A stretch of 8,037 nucleotides of DNA from Nitrospirales bacterium (GTDB taxonomy: Bacteria; Nitrospirota; Thermodesulfovibrionia; Thermodesulfovibrionales; Dissulfurispiraceae), in contig JADLDZ010000312.1 of assembly GCA_020846375.1 (NCBI GenBank), positions 1 to 8,037 on the forward strand. The letters are read 5' to 3'. Numbering within the stretch: position 1 is the stretch's first letter; each line of letters begins with the position of its first letter. The translations under genes were made by a program, and so were the position numbers. The notes beneath the pieces are model-generated. The model worked only from the letters and a program-made list of their open reading frames with translations. It searched no databases and was not told the origin of the DNA. This document shows, piece after piece, positions 1 through 6,120 of this stretch.

Positions 1-14
1 CCGCTCCCTTATTT

Positions 15-44
15 TTGAGAATTCCCCGCCCTTTCAGGTAAAGT
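15..44 (+). promoter_or_regulatory. weak sigma70-like promoter candidate upstream of trmFO
   Basis: TTGAGA at 15-20 and TAAAGT at 39-44 are separated by 18 bases. They match 5 of 6 and 4 of 6 consensus bases. A transcript from here would have a leader of roughly 95 bases before the GTG start of trmFO at 147. In related gene orders a gene such as topA often precedes trmFO, so the cluster could equally be transcribed from further upstream, outside the window. The match is weak and rests on consensus comparison alone. Confidence 0.2.
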
Positions 45-64
45 TAAAGAAAGCATCCCGCAGA

Positions 65-93
65 GGAGCGCAGGGCCACACAAAGCTCCCTGC
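65..93 (+). repeat. overlapping short inverted repeats in the trmFO leader
   Basis: GCAGGG at 70-75 is complementary to CCCTGC at 88-93, and GGAGC at 65-69 is complementary to GCTCC at 85-89. The two stems share bases 88-89 and so cannot both form fully. No T-tract follows, so this is not an intrinsic terminator. Stems of 5-6 bp are common by chance in GC-rich DNA, so any function is uncertain. Confidence 0.3.
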
Positions 94-133
94 AGGCGTC
101 CGGCTTGCTGCGGGAGGACGATCATCGTCAGAC

Positions 134-138
134 AGGAG
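134..138 (+). promoter_or_regulatory. ribosome binding site that fixes the trmFO start at GTG 147
   Basis: AGGAG lies 8 bases before the GTG at 147. No comparable site precedes the in-frame TTG at 105. The protein homologous to TrmFO also begins at this GTG, just before the FAD-binding glycine motif. Confidence 0.75.
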
Positions 139-146
139 AATTCCTC

Positions 147-1460
147 GTGGAAGAGCTTCATATCATCGGCGGCGGACTCGCGGGATGCGAGGCCGCATGG
201 CAGGCGGCGCAGCAGGGGGTGCGCGTCGTCCTTTTCGAGATGAGACCCCGGAAAATGACCGAGGCCCACAGGACCCCCGATCTCGCGGAGCTTGTCTGCT
301 CCAACTCCTTTCGCTCGAAGGACCCGGGGACGGGCCCCGGGCTCCTGAAAGAAGAGTTGAAGAAAGCGGGGTCCCTGATCATGAAGGCAGCAGAGGCGGC
401 AGAGGTCCCTGCGGGCTCCGCTTGCGCCGTGGACCGCTCTCTGTTTTCCGCCTGCATCAGCGATGCCATGGAAAGCCGTCCCGGCATACGAGTCGTCAGG
501 GAGGAAGTCACCTCCCTTCCGGACTCCGTGGCCATCATCGCGACAGGCCCTCTCACTTCCCCTCCCATGACCGAGGCGCTCCAATCCCTCGTGGGGGGGG
601 AGCATCTCCATTTCTATGACGCCATCGCTCCCATCATCGACGCGGAAAGCATCGACTCCCCGAAAGTATATCTTTCCTCCCGTTACGGCAAGGGCGGTGA
701 CGATTACGTAAACTGCCCCCTCTCCTCCGAGGAGTACCAGCTCTTCTACGATGCCCTGCGGGAGGCCGACACGGTCGCAGCGAGGGAGTTTGAAGATATG
801 AAGGTTTTTGAGGGATGCATGCCGGTGGAGGTGATGGCGGGGCGCGGGAGAGATACCCTGCGTTTCGGTCCCCTGAAGCCGGTGGGCCTGCCCCACCCGG
901 AAACAGGCAGGATACCCCATGCCGTCGTCCAACTGAGGCCGGAGAACCGGGAGAAGACCGCATATAATATGGTGGGGTTCCAGACGAGGCTCCGGTGGCC
1001 GGAGCAGAAAAGGGTGTTCAGGATGATCCCGGGGCTGGAGAACGCCGAATTCATGCGCTTCGGGAGCATCCACCGGAACACCTACCTCAACAGTCCACGC
1101 CATCTGGGAAAAGACCTGTCCCTCAGGGCAAAGGATACGCTGTACCTGGCGGGGCAGATCACCGGGGTAGAAGGCTATATCGAATCCACCGCCATGGGCC
1201 TGATAGCGGGAATCAACGCTGCACGCAGGGTCCTGGGGAAAGAGAGCATTCTTCCTCCGCGCACCACCGCCCACGGCTCCCTGATTGCGCACTGCACGGA
1301 ATCCGCGCCGGAGGACTTCCAGCCGAGCAATATCAACTTCGGCCTCCTCCCCCTGGGGGAAGAGATCATGAAGATACGCGATAAAAAGAAGCGGCGACAA
1401 CGGGTTGCGGAAGTTGCATTAAAGGAGTGGGCGGAGTATATTTATACCATTACCCGGTAA
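147..1460 (+). CDS. trmFO: Methylenetetrahydrofolate--tRNA-(uracil-5-)-methyltransferase TrmFO
   Basis: This cytoplasmic FAD enzyme methylates U54 in the T-loop of tRNA to 5-methyluridine. It takes the methylene carbon from 5,10-methylenetetrahydrofolate and reducing power from NAD(P)H. From the GTG start the protein has 437 residues, close to the 435 of the Bacillus subtilis enzyme. The N-terminus shows the FAD-binding Rossmann motif IIGGGLAGCEAA (residues 6-17), then E31-M-R-P and the motif LVCSNSFRS with C51. A second conserved cysteine, C224, lies in VFEGCMPVE. These two correspond, shifted by two, to C53 and C226 of the B. subtilis enzyme. A C-terminal FAD-contacting segment, GQITGVEGYIEST, lies at about 336-348. 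The in-frame TTG at 105 would add 14 residues but lacks a Shine-Dalgarno sequence. A run of eight G at 593-600 lies inside the gene, which stays in frame. It heads a cluster ordered as in Bacillus gid-codV-clpQ-clpY, 72 bases before xerC. Confidence 0.97.
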   Translation: MEELHIIGGGLAGCEAAWQAAQQGVRVVLFEMRPRKMTEAHRTPDLAELVCSNSFRSKDPGTGPGLLKEELKKAGSLIMKAAEAAEVPAGSACAVDRSLFSACISDAMESRPGIRVVREEVTSLPDSVAIIATGPLTSPPMTEALQSLVGGEHLHFYDAIAPIIDAESIDSPKVYLSSRYGKGGDDYVNCPLSSEEYQLFYDALREADTVAAREFEDMKVFEGCMPVEVMAGRGRDTLRFGPLKPVGLPHPETGRIPHAVVQLRPENREKTAYNMVGFQTRLRWPEQKRVFRMIPGLENAEFMRFGSIHRNTYLNSPRHLGKDLSLRAKDTLYLAGQITGVEGYIESTAMGLIAGINAARRVLGKESILPPRTTAHGSLIAHCTESAPEDFQPSNINFGLLPLGEEIMKIRDKKKRRQRVAEVALKEWAEYIYTITR

Positions 1461-1463
1461 ACG

Positions 1464-1490
1464 CTGCGGGCCGGACATACGGGCCTGCAG
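1464..1490 (+). repeat. 9-bp intercistronic hairpin just after the trmFO stop
   Basis: CTGCGGGCC (1464-1472) pairs with GGCCTGCAG (1482-1490) over nine positions, with one G-U pair (G1468-U1486) and a 9-base loop. It begins three bases after the trmFO stop codon. No U-tract follows, so it does not look like an intrinsic terminator. Possible roles are mRNA end protection, an RNase processing site, or shielding of the AGGGA (1489-1493) next to the upstream ATG at 1494. The pairing is visible; the role is inference. Confidence 0.5.
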
Positions 1491-1532
1491 GGAATGACCC
1501 GCTGCCGGGGCGGGAGCACGGCTCTGCACGCA

Positions 1533-2450
1533 ATGGCACAGGAAACGCTGGATACCTACATACGACAATTCCTCACCTACCTCGATATCGAGAGGGGGGT
1601 CTCTCCCCACACAATGAAGGCGTATGAACAGGACCTCAAAGAGTTCAGCGAATACTGCAGGGCAGCCTCCCCCCTGGATATCGAGATGATCGATATCAGA
1701 GGGTTCGTAGCGGAAAAGATCATGGCGGGAAAGAGCAAGACCACCGTGGCGAGAAAGCTGGCGACCCTCCGGTCTTTCTTCCGCTATCTTTACCGGGAAG
1801 GGTACGTAAAGGCCAACCAGGCGAAGCTCGTCCCCACTCCGAAGACACCGAAGCATCTGCCGAATTTCCTTTCGGTGGACGATGCGTTTACTCTCGTCCA
1901 GACCCCCGAAGGGATCGGTCTCCTGCCTGCACGGGACAGGGCCGTCCTCGAGCTCTTCTATGCGAGCGGGCTGCGGGTTTCCGAAGTGGCGGGGCTGAAT
2001 ACCGATGACCTGAACCTGAGGGAAGGTCTGGTAAAGGCCAGGGGAAAAGGAAAGAAAGAGAGGATCGTCCCTGTCGGGAGCAAGGCTCTTGATGCGCTGA
2101 AATCATATCTCGTGGAGAGAATGCTTTTCAGGAAGAAGAAAGCGGACTCCGGCAGCGGGCCTGCCCTTTTCCTCAACAGGAGCGGGGGGAGGCTGACCGA
2201 CAGACAGATACGCAGGATCGTGGTGAAGCATGCCCGGGCCATGGGCATCAGCGGTCAGATAGGCCCCCATACCCTGCGGCACACCTTTGCAACGCATCTC
2301 CTGCTGGGGGGCGCGGACCTGCGGACGATACAGGAACTGCTGGGCCACTCCTCCCTCTCCACCACCCAGAAGTATACCCATCTGGATGTGGGGCATTTGA
2401 TCGATGTATACGATAAGGCGCACCCACTGGCAAACGATACGGACAAATAA
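1533..2450 (+). CDS. xerC: Site-specific tyrosine recombinase XerC
   Basis: With its partner XerD this enzyme recombines dif sites to resolve chromosome dimers at cell division. From ATG 1533 the protein has 305 residues. An N-terminal SAM-like DNA-binding domain spans about 1-95 (TYIRQFLTYLDIERGVS at the start). The C-terminal catalytic domain holds the full set of active residues: R148 (GLRVSE), K172 (GKGKKER), H246 and R249 (HTLRH), H272 (LGHSS) and the nucleophile Y281 (QKYTH). R148 and K172 fall at the same numbers as in E. coli XerC and XerD, which supports this start over ATG 1494. The C-terminal VYDKAHP is XerC-like, and the place between trmFO and hslV matches codV/xerC of Bacillus. 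A clear Shine-Dalgarno for 1533 is missing: GGGAG at 1512-1516 is 16 bases away, though 7 bases from an in-frame CTG at 1524. For ATG 1494 the nearest AGGGA abuts the codon. All residues needed for activity are present. Confidence 0.93.
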   Translation: MAQETLDTYIRQFLTYLDIERGVSPHTMKAYEQDLKEFSEYCRAASPLDIEMIDIRGFVAEKIMAGKSKTTVARKLATLRSFFRYLYREGYVKANQAKLVPTPKTPKHLPNFLSVDDAFTLVQTPEGIGLLPARDRAVLELFYASGLRVSEVAGLNTDDLNLREGLVKARGKGKKERIVPVGSKALDALKSYLVERMLFRKKKADSGSGPALFLNRSGGRLTDRQIRRIVVKHARAMGISGQIGPHTLRHTFATHLLLGGADLRTIQELLGHSSLSTTQKYTHLDVGHLIDVYDKAHPLANDTDK

Positions 2451-2457
2451 AAACACG

Positions 2458-2501
2458 GAGGAGCGGGGACGGGAAAAGCCCCTCCTCACTTATTCAGGAG
2501 G
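2458..2501 (+). promoter_or_regulatory. alternative hairpins in the hslV leader, one hiding its Shine-Dalgarno
   Basis: Two pairings compete for the same C-rich stretch. Hairpin A: GAGGAG (2458-2463) plus GGG (2465-2467) pairs with CCC plus CTCCTC (2479-2487), a 9-bp stem with one bulged C and an 11-base loop. Hairpin B: CCTCCT (2481-2486) pairs with AGGAGG (2496-2501), six bp with a 9-base loop. AGGAGG is the hslV ribosome binding site, 5 bases before the ATG at 2507. Forming A would leave the site free; forming B would bury it. A looks the more stable by inspection. No U-tract is present, so this would be translational rather than transcriptional control. The complementarity is seen directly; the switching is inference. 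Confidence 0.4.
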
Positions 2502-2506
2502 ATGTC

Positions 2507-3040
2507 ATGTTCCATGGCACAACTATTCTATGTGTACGACGCAACGACAGGGTCGCCATCGCCAGCGACGGGCAGGTGACCATGGGCAGCACGGTTTTGA
2601 AGCACAATGCCAGAAAAATCAGGAAAATGTATAATGATAAAATCCTCGCCGGCTTTGCGGGAGCGACCGCGGACGCCTTCACCCTGTTCGAGAAGTTCGA
2701 GGCGAAGCTCGAAACATACCGGGGGAACATCACCCGGGCGGCGGTGGAGCTTGCAAAGGACTGGAGGACGGACAGGGTCCTGCGGCGGCTTGAGGCCCTG
2801 CTGATCGTGGCGGACGGCGGGCACACGCTGATCCTGTCCGGCACGGGGGACGTCATCGAGCCGGAGCACGGCGTTGCGGCCATCGGCTCCGGAGGCCCCT
2901 TTGCTCAGGCGGCAGCGCGGGCCCTGTTCGAAAATACGGACCTCCCCGCGGCGGAGATCGTGAAGAAGGCCATGGACATCGCCTCGGACATTTGCATCTA
3001 CACCAATAAACAGATAACGATAGAGGAATTGCATGGATAA
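2507..3040 (+). CDS. hslV: ATP-dependent protease peptidase subunit HslV (ClpQ)
   Basis: HslV is the proteolytic core of the cytoplasmic HslVU protease, a double hexamer related to the proteasome beta subunit, and degrades proteins unfolded by HslU. The product has 177 residues. The N-terminus reads MFHGTTILCVRRND. By alignment with the family the catalytic nucleophile is T5, so a four-residue leader (MFHG) must be removed, unlike E. coli where only Met is lost. Other conserved elements are D21 in SDGQVT, K37 (mature K33), GFAGATADAF at 49-58, the segment AKDWRTDRVLRRLEAL at 83-98 and S128 (mature S124) in AAIGSGGP. The end has IYTNKQITIEEL. The start has a strong AGGAGG 5 bases upstream, lying in a possible hairpin. 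It follows xerC by 56 bases and overlaps hslU by 8 bases (ATGGATAA), which fits coupled translation of two subunits of one complex. Confidence 0.98.
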   Translation: MFHGTTILCVRRNDRVAIASDGQVTMGSTVLKHNARKIRKMYNDKILAGFAGATADAFTLFEKFEAKLETYRGNITRAAVELAKDWRTDRVLRRLEALLIVADGGHTLILSGTGDVIEPEHGVAAIGSGGPFAQAAARALFENTDLPAAEIVKKAMDIASDICIYTNKQITIEELHG

Positions 3041-4379
3041 CTTTACCCCGAAGAAGATCGTCGAAGAACTGGACAGGTACATCATCGGTCAGGACAAGGC
3101 AAAGAGGGCCGTTGCCATCGCGCTGCGGAACAGGTGGAGACGGCAGAGGCTGTCCCCCGATCTCAAGGACGAGGTACTGCCGAAGAATATCATCATGATA
3201 GGCCCTACCGGGGTCGGCAAGACAGAAATCGCACGGAGGCTCGCAAAGCTCGCCAATGCCCCCTTCCTCAAGATCGAAGCCTCGAAATTCACCGAAGTGG
3301 GCTATGTGGGCCGCGATGTGGAGTCGATGATACGGGACCTCACCGAGATTTCCCTGAACATGGTCAAGACGGAGCACATGGAGAAGGTGCAGGAAAGGGC
3401 GCGCGGCCTGGCGGAAGACAGGGTCCTCGACCTGCTGCTGCCGCTGCCGAGGCCGTCCCGGGTGGGGGCGGTCTCCGATACGCAGGAGGAGAGGGACGCC
3501 CACGCCGAAACAAGGGAGAGACTGAGGACTCAACTGCGCGAAGGGAAGCTGGATTCCCGCTATGTGGATATCGAGGTCAAGGAAAAGATGATGCCCTTCG
3601 GGGTCATCTCCAACGTGGGAATGGAGGAGCTCGAGATCAACCTGAAGGACATGCTCGGGAATTTTCTCCCGGAGAAGTCGAAGCGGAAGAAGGTGAAGGT
3701 ATCCGAAGCCCTGATCCTGCTCACCCAGGAGGAGGCCAACAAGCTTATCGATATGGAGAAAGTGACCCGGGAGGCCATCGAGCGGGTGGAGCAGACCGGG
3801 ATCGTCTTCATCGACGAGATCGACAAGGTTGCGAGCAAGGGGCAGGGGCACGGGCCCGATGTTTCGCGGGAAGGAGTGCAGCGGGACCTGCTGCCCATCG
3901 TGGAGGGCTCCACCGTCACCACGAAGTATGGGCCGGTGCGGACCGAGCATATCCTCTTCATCGCGGCCGGGGCCTTCCACATCGCCAAGCCTTCCGACCT
4001 CATTCCCGAGCTCCAGGGGAGGTTCCCCATCCGTGTCGAGCTCGAATCCCTCGGCAAGGAGGAGTTCATCCGCATCCTGACCGAGCCGTACAACGCACTG
4101 ATCAAACAATACACCGCGCTCCTTGAAACGGAAGAAGTGGTGCTGGACTTCAGCGGGTCTGCCGTCGATGAACTGGCGAACATTGCGGTGACCGTGAACG
4201 AGAAGACCGAAAATATCGGCGCACGGAGGCTCCATACCGTCCTGGAGAGACTCCTTGAGGAAGTCTCCTTCAATGCCCCCGAAATGCGGGGGGTGAAGGT
4301 CGCCATCGACAAGGAGTACGTACAGCAGAAGCTCTCCGATGTAGTGGGGGACCAGGACCTCAGCAGGTACATTCTATAG
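3033..4379 (+). CDS. hslU: ATP-dependent protease ATPase/unfoldase subunit HslU (ClpY)
   Basis: HslU is the hexameric AAA+ ring that recognises, unfolds and threads substrates into HslV. The product has 448 residues, in line with about 443 for E. coli. Visible parts in order: N-terminal TPKKIVEELDRYIIGQ, Walker A GPTGVGKTE at 57-65 (K63, T64), and the pore-loop motif GYVGRD at 90-95, which grips substrate. A charged intermediate (I) domain spans about 110-240. Walker B VFIDEID lies at 258-264 (D261, E262), the arginine finger R330 is in LQGRFPIR, and the sensor-2 GARRL is at 396-400 (R398). The C-terminal tail DLSRYIL at 442-448 is the conserved hook that inserts into HslV and activates it. 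The start overlaps the last 8 bases of hslV and has AGAGGAA at 3022-3028, so the two are likely translated together. No defect is seen. Confidence 0.98.
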   Translation: MDNFTPKKIVEELDRYIIGQDKAKRAVAIALRNRWRRQRLSPDLKDEVLPKNIIMIGPTGVGKTEIARRLAKLANAPFLKIEASKFTEVGYVGRDVESMIRDLTEISLNMVKTEHMEKVQERARGLAEDRVLDLLLPLPRPSRVGAVSDTQEERDAHAETRERLRTQLREGKLDSRYVDIEVKEKMMPFGVISNVGMEELEINLKDMLGNFLPEKSKRKKVKVSEALILLTQEEANKLIDMEKVTREAIERVEQTGIVFIDEIDKVASKGQGHGPDVSREGVQRDLLPIVEGSTVTTKYGPVRTEHILFIAAGAFHIAKPSDLIPELQGRFPIRVELESLGKEEFIRILTEPYNALIKQYTALLETEEVVLDFSGSAVDELANIAVTVNEKTENIGARRLHTVLERLLEEVSFNAPEMRGVKVAIDKEYVQQKLSDVVGDQDLSRYIL

Positions 4380-4381
4380 GA

Positions 4382-4433
4382 TGTGCATGCAACGGTTCGC
4401 CCGGTCCCGCCACGAACACCGTCTGCATACACA
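4382..4433 (+). repeat. long imperfect hairpin filling the hslU to rlpA-like spacer
   Basis: UGUGCAUGCA (4382-4391) pairs with UGCAUACACA (4424-4433) at 9 of 10 positions, with a single C-A mismatch (4386/4429). After a small internal loop the helix continues with CGG (4393-4395) on CCG (4419-4421), then a 2-base bulge, then UUCG (4396-4399) on CGAA (4413-4416), closed by a 13-base loop. It covers 52 of the 75 bases between the genes, starts two bases after the hslU stop codon, and ends just before the ribosome binding site GGGGGAG (4438-4444). No U-tract follows. It may protect the upstream mRNA end, mark a cleavage site or tune translation of the next gene. Confidence 0.5.
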
Positions 4434-4454
4434 CCCTGGGGGAGCCGCATAACA

Positions 4455-5180
4455 ATGGAAAAGGGAGATCGGAGCGCCGGACCGACGGGATTCTTCCTCC
4501 CCGGACGCCCCCTGCTGCTTCTGCTCGCTCTCCTTCTCCTTTCTTCCTGCGCAGGGAGATATACGGTGGGGCAGGGTGCGGCCCCCGGCTTCCGGGAGCT
4601 CAAAGGGGATAAAAAAACCGTCATTGCCTCGTGGTACGGACCCGACTTTCACGGCAAGCCCACGGCTTCGGGTGAGATCTTCGACATGCACGCCCTTACC
4701 TGCGCACACCGGGAGTATCCCTTCGGTACAAGACTGCTGGTCACCAGCGCGCGCGCCGGCAGGGAGGTAGAGTGCATCGTGAACGACCGGGGGCCCTTCA
4801 TTCCCGGACGGGACCTCGACCTTTCCTATGCCGCGGCCCGGCAGATCGGGCTCATCGGCCCCGGAACGCAATGGGTCTCCATCGAGCCGGTGGGAAGGGA
4901 CCTCCGTTATGTGAAGTACATCAGGTACGGGGTAATGGAGGGTCCCCTCACCCTTCAGATCGGAGCCTTCCGTGACGAGTCCAACGCACAGCGATTAAAG
5001 ACGGCTCTGGAGCTGCGGTACCAGGACGTCTTTCTGACGGAAGCGAAGGTGGGAGGGGTGAAATACTACCGGGTCCGGGTCGGCAGGTTCGCTTCGAAAG
5101 CCGATGCTGCGGATAGGGGGAGAACACTCGCGGAGGAAGGATACAGCGTACTGATAACACACCACGAACAACAGATATGA
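4455..5180 (+). CDS. RlpA-like septal lipoprotein with DPBB and SPOR domains (probable lytic transglycosylase)
   Basis: RlpA-family proteins are outer-membrane lipoproteins recruited to the division site by their SPOR domain, which binds peptidoglycan lacking stem peptides. In Pseudomonas the family cleaves such glycan strands. From ATG 4455 the product has 241 residues. A signal peptide has a leucine-rich core at about 20-29 and a lipobox LSSC at 29-32, so C32 would be lipidated after cleavage. A double-psi beta-barrel domain spans about 56-143 and starts ASWYGPDFHGKPTASGEIFD. It retains the conserved E74, D77, H85 and D111 (NDRGPF). A SPOR domain lies at about 163-235 (LTLQIGAF, then YYRVRVGRF). 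GGGGGAG at 4438-4444 sits 10 bases before this ATG. An in-frame GTG at 4383 would add 24 residues ahead of the signal peptide and is unlikely. The gene sits 75 bases after hslU and 38 before argB. RlpA naming versus a more general RlpA-like label, and whether the enzyme is active, cannot be decided here. Confidence 0.9.
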   Translation: MEKGDRSAGPTGFFLPGRPLLLLLALLLLSSCAGRYTVGQGAAPGFRELKGDKKTVIASWYGPDFHGKPTASGEIFDMHALTCAHREYPFGTRLLVTSARAGREVECIVNDRGPFIPGRDLDLSYAAARQIGLIGPGTQWVSIEPVGRDLRYVKYIRYGVMEGPLTLQIGAFRDESNAQRLKTALELRYQDVFLTEAKVGGVKYYRVRVGRFASKADAADRGRTLAEEGYSVLITHHEQQI

Positions 5181-5206
5181 GCAAGAAGGCGTGCACAGGC
5201 ACCATA

Positions 5207-5212
5207 AAGGAG
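5207..5212 (+). promoter_or_regulatory. ribosome binding site that fixes the argB start at ATG 5219
   Basis: AAGGAG lies 6 bases before the ATG at 5219. The in-frame ATG at 5177 overlaps the stop codon of the preceding gene (ATGA) but has no Shine-Dalgarno. The extra 14 residues it would add do not resemble the family. Confidence 0.75.
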
Positions 5213-5218
5213 ATACCC

Positions 5219-6097
5219 ATGGAGAAGCTCATTGAAAAGGCCGGTATCCTGATCGAGGCATTACCTTTTATCCGCAATTTCTACGGGAAGACTTTCGTGA
5301 TAAAGTACGGAGGCGCCGCACAGGTGGAAGAGTCCCTGAAAAACTCCTTCGCCCAGGATGTGGTGCTCCTGAACTTTATCGGCATCAAGCCGGTCATCGT
5401 GCACGGCGGGGGCCCGAAAATAAGCCAGATCATGAAGAGGATGGGCAAGGAGCCCACCTTCATCGAGGGCCAGCGGGTAACGGACCGGGAAACCATGGAC
5501 ATCGTGGAGATGGTGCTGGGAGGCCTGGTGAACAAGGAAATCGTGGCACTGATCAACAATCACGGGGGAAAGGCGGTTGGGCTGAGCGGGAAGGACGGGG
5601 GGCTCATCCGGGCGAAAAAGAAGCTCCTCAGGAAAGCCGCCGAAAAGGGAGAGGAAGAGCTCATCGATATCGGGCTGGTGGGCGAGGTGGAGTCCGTCGC
5701 CCCTGATATACTGGACTCCATCGAGAGGGGGGGATTCATCCCGGTCATCTCCCCCATCGGGGCAGGCAGCAGGGGAGAGGCGTTCAATATCAACGCGGAT
5801 TACGTGGCCTCCGCCATTGCCGGAGCACTGCAGGCGGAAAAGTTCATCCTCCTCACCGACGTCCAGGGCATCCTGGACAAGAAGGGGGAGGTCATCTCCA
5901 CGGTCCCGAAGAAGGGGATCAAAAAGCTGATCGACAACAGCACTATCTCGGGAGGGATGCTCCCCAAGGTCCAGGCATGTACCCGCGCACTTGATGCGGG
6001 GGTGAAGAAGACCCATATCGTGGATGGCAGGGTCCCCCACTGCCTGCTCCTTGAAATTTTCACCAAAGAGGGGATCGGGACCGAAATCACAGGATAG
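5219..6097 (+). CDS. argB: Acetylglutamate kinase ArgB
   Basis: ArgB phosphorylates N-acetyl-L-glutamate with ATP, the second step of arginine synthesis and often its control point, in the cytoplasm. The product has 292 residues, a normal length. It shows the amino acid kinase fold: KYGGAA with K29, the glycine-rich HGGGPKIS at 62-69, QRVTDRETMDIVEMVLGG at about 85-102 with R86 for the acetylglutamate site, and GLSGKDGGL. Further on are GGFIPVISPIG at 171-181, NINADYVASAIAGAL with N190 and D194, LLTDVQGIL, and GGMLPKV with K250. An N-terminal helix of about 20 residues ahead of the kinase core (LIEKAGILIEALPFIRNFYG) and the C-terminal EGIGTEI are typical of hexameric, arginine-inhibited enzymes, so feedback inhibition by arginine is likely. 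No other arg gene is in the window. It is the last + strand gene before the convergent nfo, with 23 bases between them and no clear terminator. Confidence 0.97.
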   Translation: MEKLIEKAGILIEALPFIRNFYGKTFVIKYGGAAQVEESLKNSFAQDVVLLNFIGIKPVIVHGGGPKISQIMKRMGKEPTFIEGQRVTDRETMDIVEMVLGGLVNKEIVALINNHGGKAVGLSGKDGGLIRAKKKLLRKAAEKGEEELIDIGLVGEVESVAPDILDSIERGGFIPVISPIGAGSRGEAFNINADYVASAIAGALQAEKFILLTDVQGILDKKGEVISTVPKKGIKKLIDNSTISGGMLPKVQACTRALDAGVKKTHIVDGRVPHCLLLEIFTKEGIGTEITG

Positions 6098-6120
6098 ATT
6101 TTTACTTCAGCTTCAAACCG

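Noticed and set aside
1..104. C-terminus of an upstream gene such as topA
   Set aside because: One + frame stops at 18, another at 41, and the third runs on as a shadow of trmFO. The few codons visible match nothing I recognise.
593..600. Run of eight G inside trmFO as a possible phase-variation tract
   Set aside because: The frame is intact and reads a normal Val-Gly-Gly-Glu; one run in a housekeeping gene is weak evidence. It could still be a sequencing-error hotspot.
9..1400. A 463-codon open frame on the - strand opposite trmFO
   Set aside because: It lies wholly over a well-supported gene, its translation is low-complexity and rich in His, Gly, Pro and Arg, and it has no recognisable domain. 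Long antisense frames are expected in GC-rich coding DNA.
1533..2450. Tyrosine recombinase as an integrase of a mobile element
   Set aside because: Its length, residue numbering, VYDKAHP end and position between trmFO and hslV all fit chromosomal XerC. No attachment-site repeats or cargo genes are seen.
2853..4235. A 460-codon open frame on the - strand opposite hslU
   Set aside because: It mirrors the codon periodicity of hslU and hslV and has the same biased composition; no family resemblance is seen.
3560..4624. A 354-codon open frame on the - strand, rich in Ser and Thr
   Set aside because: It spans the end of hslU, the spacer and the lipoprotein signal region in antisense. It has no domain and is explained by the sense genes.
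6098..6120. Possible bidirectional terminator between argB and nfo
   Set aside because: The 23 bases contain a T-run (6099-6103) but no stem beside it; CTTC and AGCTTC are direct repeats, not inverted. TCGG-GA-CCGA inside the argB end is too short and too far from the T-run.
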